A stretch of DNA of 7,493 nt. It comes from Myxococcales bacterium. Lineage in GTDB: Bacteria; Myxococcota_A; Polyangia; Fen-1088. The number at the start of each line of letters is the position of its first letter. The first letter of the stretch is position 1. Below the pieces are notes generated by a model. The model was given only the letters and a program-made list of their open reading frames with translations, did not search any database and was not told where the DNA came from. The stretch is taken from contig PMZX01000143.1 in assembly GCA_003170035.1 (NCBI GenBank), forward strand, positions 1 to 7,493, given 5' to 3'. The position numbers and the translations under genes were made by a program. Positions 5,958-7,493 of this stretch are shown here, one piece after another.

Positions 5958-7345
5958 CGCCGGCTTCGCGCCTCCTCCAGCGCCTGCGCGATCATGCGGT
6001 CGTGCTGCGACGGATCGGCCCAGCGGGCTTGACCCGAAGGCGGCAGCAAGTGAATGGGATCGAAGTAGCAGAAGAGTTGCCCCGGGTGCACCACCGGAGA
6101 GCTGTAGACCGAGATTCCAGTTTCGCGGTCGTAGTACTCCCAGGAGTGCACGTCACGTTTGCCACCGCCCGGCGTGTCCACCACCGTGGCCGGCGTGTTG
6201 TAGCCAGCAGTCAGCCCCCGGATCTGCTTTTCCAGGCGCGCTCCGCTTTCCACGGTCGTGCGCAGATCTTCGACCCCCTTCACCATATCGTGCACGTAGA
6301 TGTAGTAGGGGTGCACGTTGACGAAGCTGAGACGCTTGACCAGGACGCCCATGACCGCGGGGGTGTCGTTGACCCCCCGGATGAGCACGGTCTGGTTGCG
6401 AACCGTGATGCCGCGATCGAAGAGCTTGTTGGTCGCGGCCTGCGTGATGGCCGTGATCTCGTCCGGATGATTGAAGTGGGTGTGAACCACGACCTCCTTG
6501 TGGAGTTGGCGCCCCCTGTCCGCGATGCGTGTGAGCGCGTCGACCCAGGCGGTATCGCTGAGCAGCTTCTGTGGCATCACCGCCAGCATCTTGGTCGCCC
6601 AACGGATGCGCCGCACGTGCGGTATGGCCAAGAAAGCCTCGCCTATGTACGTCACCTGCTCGTCGCGCAGTTGCGAGACATCACCCCCCGAGATGAGGAT
6701 GTCTTCCACCTCGGGCCGCGAAGCCACGTACTCGAAGGCCAGACGCCAGCGCTCAACATCCACGCCGAACTGAAGCTTGGTGACCTCCTCGGTATCGAGC
6801 CCCACTGCGTAGCTGCGCGTGCAGAAACGACAGTAGACCGGGCAGGTGTCGAGCGGCAAGAACAGGACTTTGTCGGGATAGCGATGCGACAGCCCAGGCA
6901 CGGGCATGTCCTGCCGCTCGTGCAGGGGATCGAGATCCACCTTGGGATGGTCGGGCAGGCGACGCGAAGCCAGCGGGATGAATTGGATACGCAGAGGATC
7001 CTCGTACGGCCGCGACCAGTCGATAAGCGAGAGCAGATAGGGTGAGACCCGCACCGGCATGGGCGCGTGGCGAAAACCCTCTTCTGCGTCATGCACGAAA
7101 CTGGCGTCGACCAGGCCTTGCAGCGCGGCCAGGAGGCGCGGGACGTTGGTGATGGAGTTCTTCGCCTGCCAGCGGTGGTCGAGAAAGTCGGATTCGGGCA
7201 CCTCAGCGTAGGCCTGCAAGCGCTGCCAGAAGAGGCCGTCGCGCAGTTGCCGGTGGGCCAGGGTCGCCGGATCGGCGGGCAGCTTGAGCGCGGGCGGCAA
7301 GACCGGCGCGTGGGCCTTGGGCGGGGCCAAGACTTTGTTGGACAT
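5954..7345 (-). CDS. kamA: KamA-family radical SAM aminomutase (lysine 2,3-aminomutase-like)
   Basis: Lysine 2,3-aminomutases use a 4Fe-4S cluster, S-adenosylmethionine and PLP to move the alpha-amino group of L-lysine to the beta carbon. Numbering from the ATG (463 residues), the cluster motif CPVYCRFC gives C168, C172 and C175. R177 aligns with the carboxylate-binding Arg134 of the Clostridium subterminale enzyme, ISGGD at 218-222 is the SAM-binding glycine motif, and D327 (GVND) and D390 (VVDTPGGGK) match its amino-binding Asp293 and Asp330. K396 is the expected PLP lysine. Retained aspartates favour lysine over glutamate. The PLP motif has three glycines rather than the usual four. It is longer than EpmB, and no epmA, efp or ablB is present to show the pathway. 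ATG 7345 is chosen over an in-frame TTG at 7354 although its AGGA is very close. It is the first gene of a coupled pair with the TPR-zincin gene. Confidence 0.88.
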   Translation of the reverse strand: MSNKVLAPPKAHAPVLPPALKLPADPATLAHRQLRDGLFWQRLQAYAEVPESDFLDHRWQAKNSITNVPRLLAALQGLVDASFVHDAEEGFRHAPMPVRVSPYLLSLIDWSRPYEDPLRIQFIPLASRRLPDHPKVDLDPLHERQDMPVPGLSHRYPDKVLFLPLDTCPVYCRFCTRSYAVGLDTEEVTKLQFGVDVERWRLAFEYVASRPEVEDILISGGDVSQLRDEQVTYIGEAFLAIPHVRRIRWATKMLAVMPQKLLSDTAWVDALTRIADRGRQLHKEVVVHTHFNHPDEITAITQAATNKLFDRGITVRNQTVLIRGVNDTPAVMGVLVKRLSFVNVHPYYIYVHDMVKGVEDLRTTVESGARLEKQIRGLTAGYNTPATVVDTPGGGKRDVHSWEYYDRETGISVYSSPVVHPGQLFCYFDPIHLLPPSGQARWADPSQHDRMIAQALEEARSRR

Positions 7346-7477
7346 GTCCTGCAAGTTGTCTAGCCCAAACCGGGCCCCTCGGCCAGCCTTGCCGCTATTG
7401 CCACATCGGTTCTTCGATGCACCGGCGGCCGACGATCCGGGCCGCTGGCGGCGTCGGGCCTGCGCTTCCGGTCCTCA

Positions 7478-7492
7478 AGTACATCAGTACAT
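7478..7492. repeat. Tandem AGTACAT repeat at the right edge
   Basis: AGTACAT occurs twice (7478-7484 and 7486-7492) with one base between, giving an 8-bp period. It lies about 130 bases upstream of the KamA-family start, where its promoter might be, but the window ends here. No convincing -35/-10 pair is seen in 7346-7493. It may be a regulatory direct repeat, part of a longer repeat, or chance. Confidence 0.3.
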
Positions 7493-7493
7493 T

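Noticed and set aside
6002..7045. Long plus-strand open frame (347 codons) opposite the KamA-family gene
   Set aside because: It is antisense to a gene with all catalytic motifs in place. The translation has no recognisable domain and is the His/Val/Asp-rich type produced by the complement of GC-rich coding sequence.

Overview
The window is GC-rich, tightly packed bacterial chromosomal DNA, most likely from a myxobacterium or relative (Myxococcota/former Deltaproteobacteria). This is inferred from three things: the membrane sensor-like protein ends in a domain that resembles the MXAN_5187 C-terminal family first named in Myxococcus, the PilZ protein has a myxobacterial look, and the proline-rich bitopic membrane protein fits the same group. 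No mobile element, CRISPR array, rRNA or tRNA gene was recognised. No clear multi-gene defence or secretion system is visible.

Layout from left to right. (1) Positions 79-1284, minus strand: a DUF1343/NamZ-type exo-N-acetylmuramidase without a visible signal peptide, with a small hairpin just beyond its stop. (2) A 94-bp gap carrying a short CACAGAG-type tandem repeat. (3) Positions 1379-2842, minus: a two-TM, Cache-like sensor protein with a HAMP-like segment, an acidic linker and an MXAN_5187-type C-terminal domain, but no kinase, cyclase or chemotaxis output domain. (4) A 284-bp divergent control region with a good sigma-70-like promoter on each strand. (5) Positions 3127-3489, plus: a small single-domain PilZ protein, a probable c-di-GMP receptor. 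(6) A 259-bp gap with a candidate promoter. (7) Positions 3749-4939, plus: a proline-rich, single-TM protein of unknown function starting at TTG. (8) Positions 4941-5957, minus, converging on the previous gene with one base between the stop codons: a TPR protein ending in a minimal HExxH zincin domain. (9) Positions 5954-7345, minus: a KamA-family radical SAM/PLP aminomutase whose stop overlaps the start of the TPR-zincin gene (ATGA), so these two form a translationally coupled operon transcribed right to left.

Functionally the window looks like ordinary chromosome with three loosely related themes: cell-wall sugar turnover (NamZ-like), envelope sensing and c-di-GMP response (sensor, PilZ and proline-rich membrane protein around one control region), and a KamA plus peptidase pair. 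Links between the themes are inference from proximity only. The points most worth following up are the orphan sensor architecture, the proline-rich membrane protein, the kamA/zincin coupling and the near-leaderless PilZ start.
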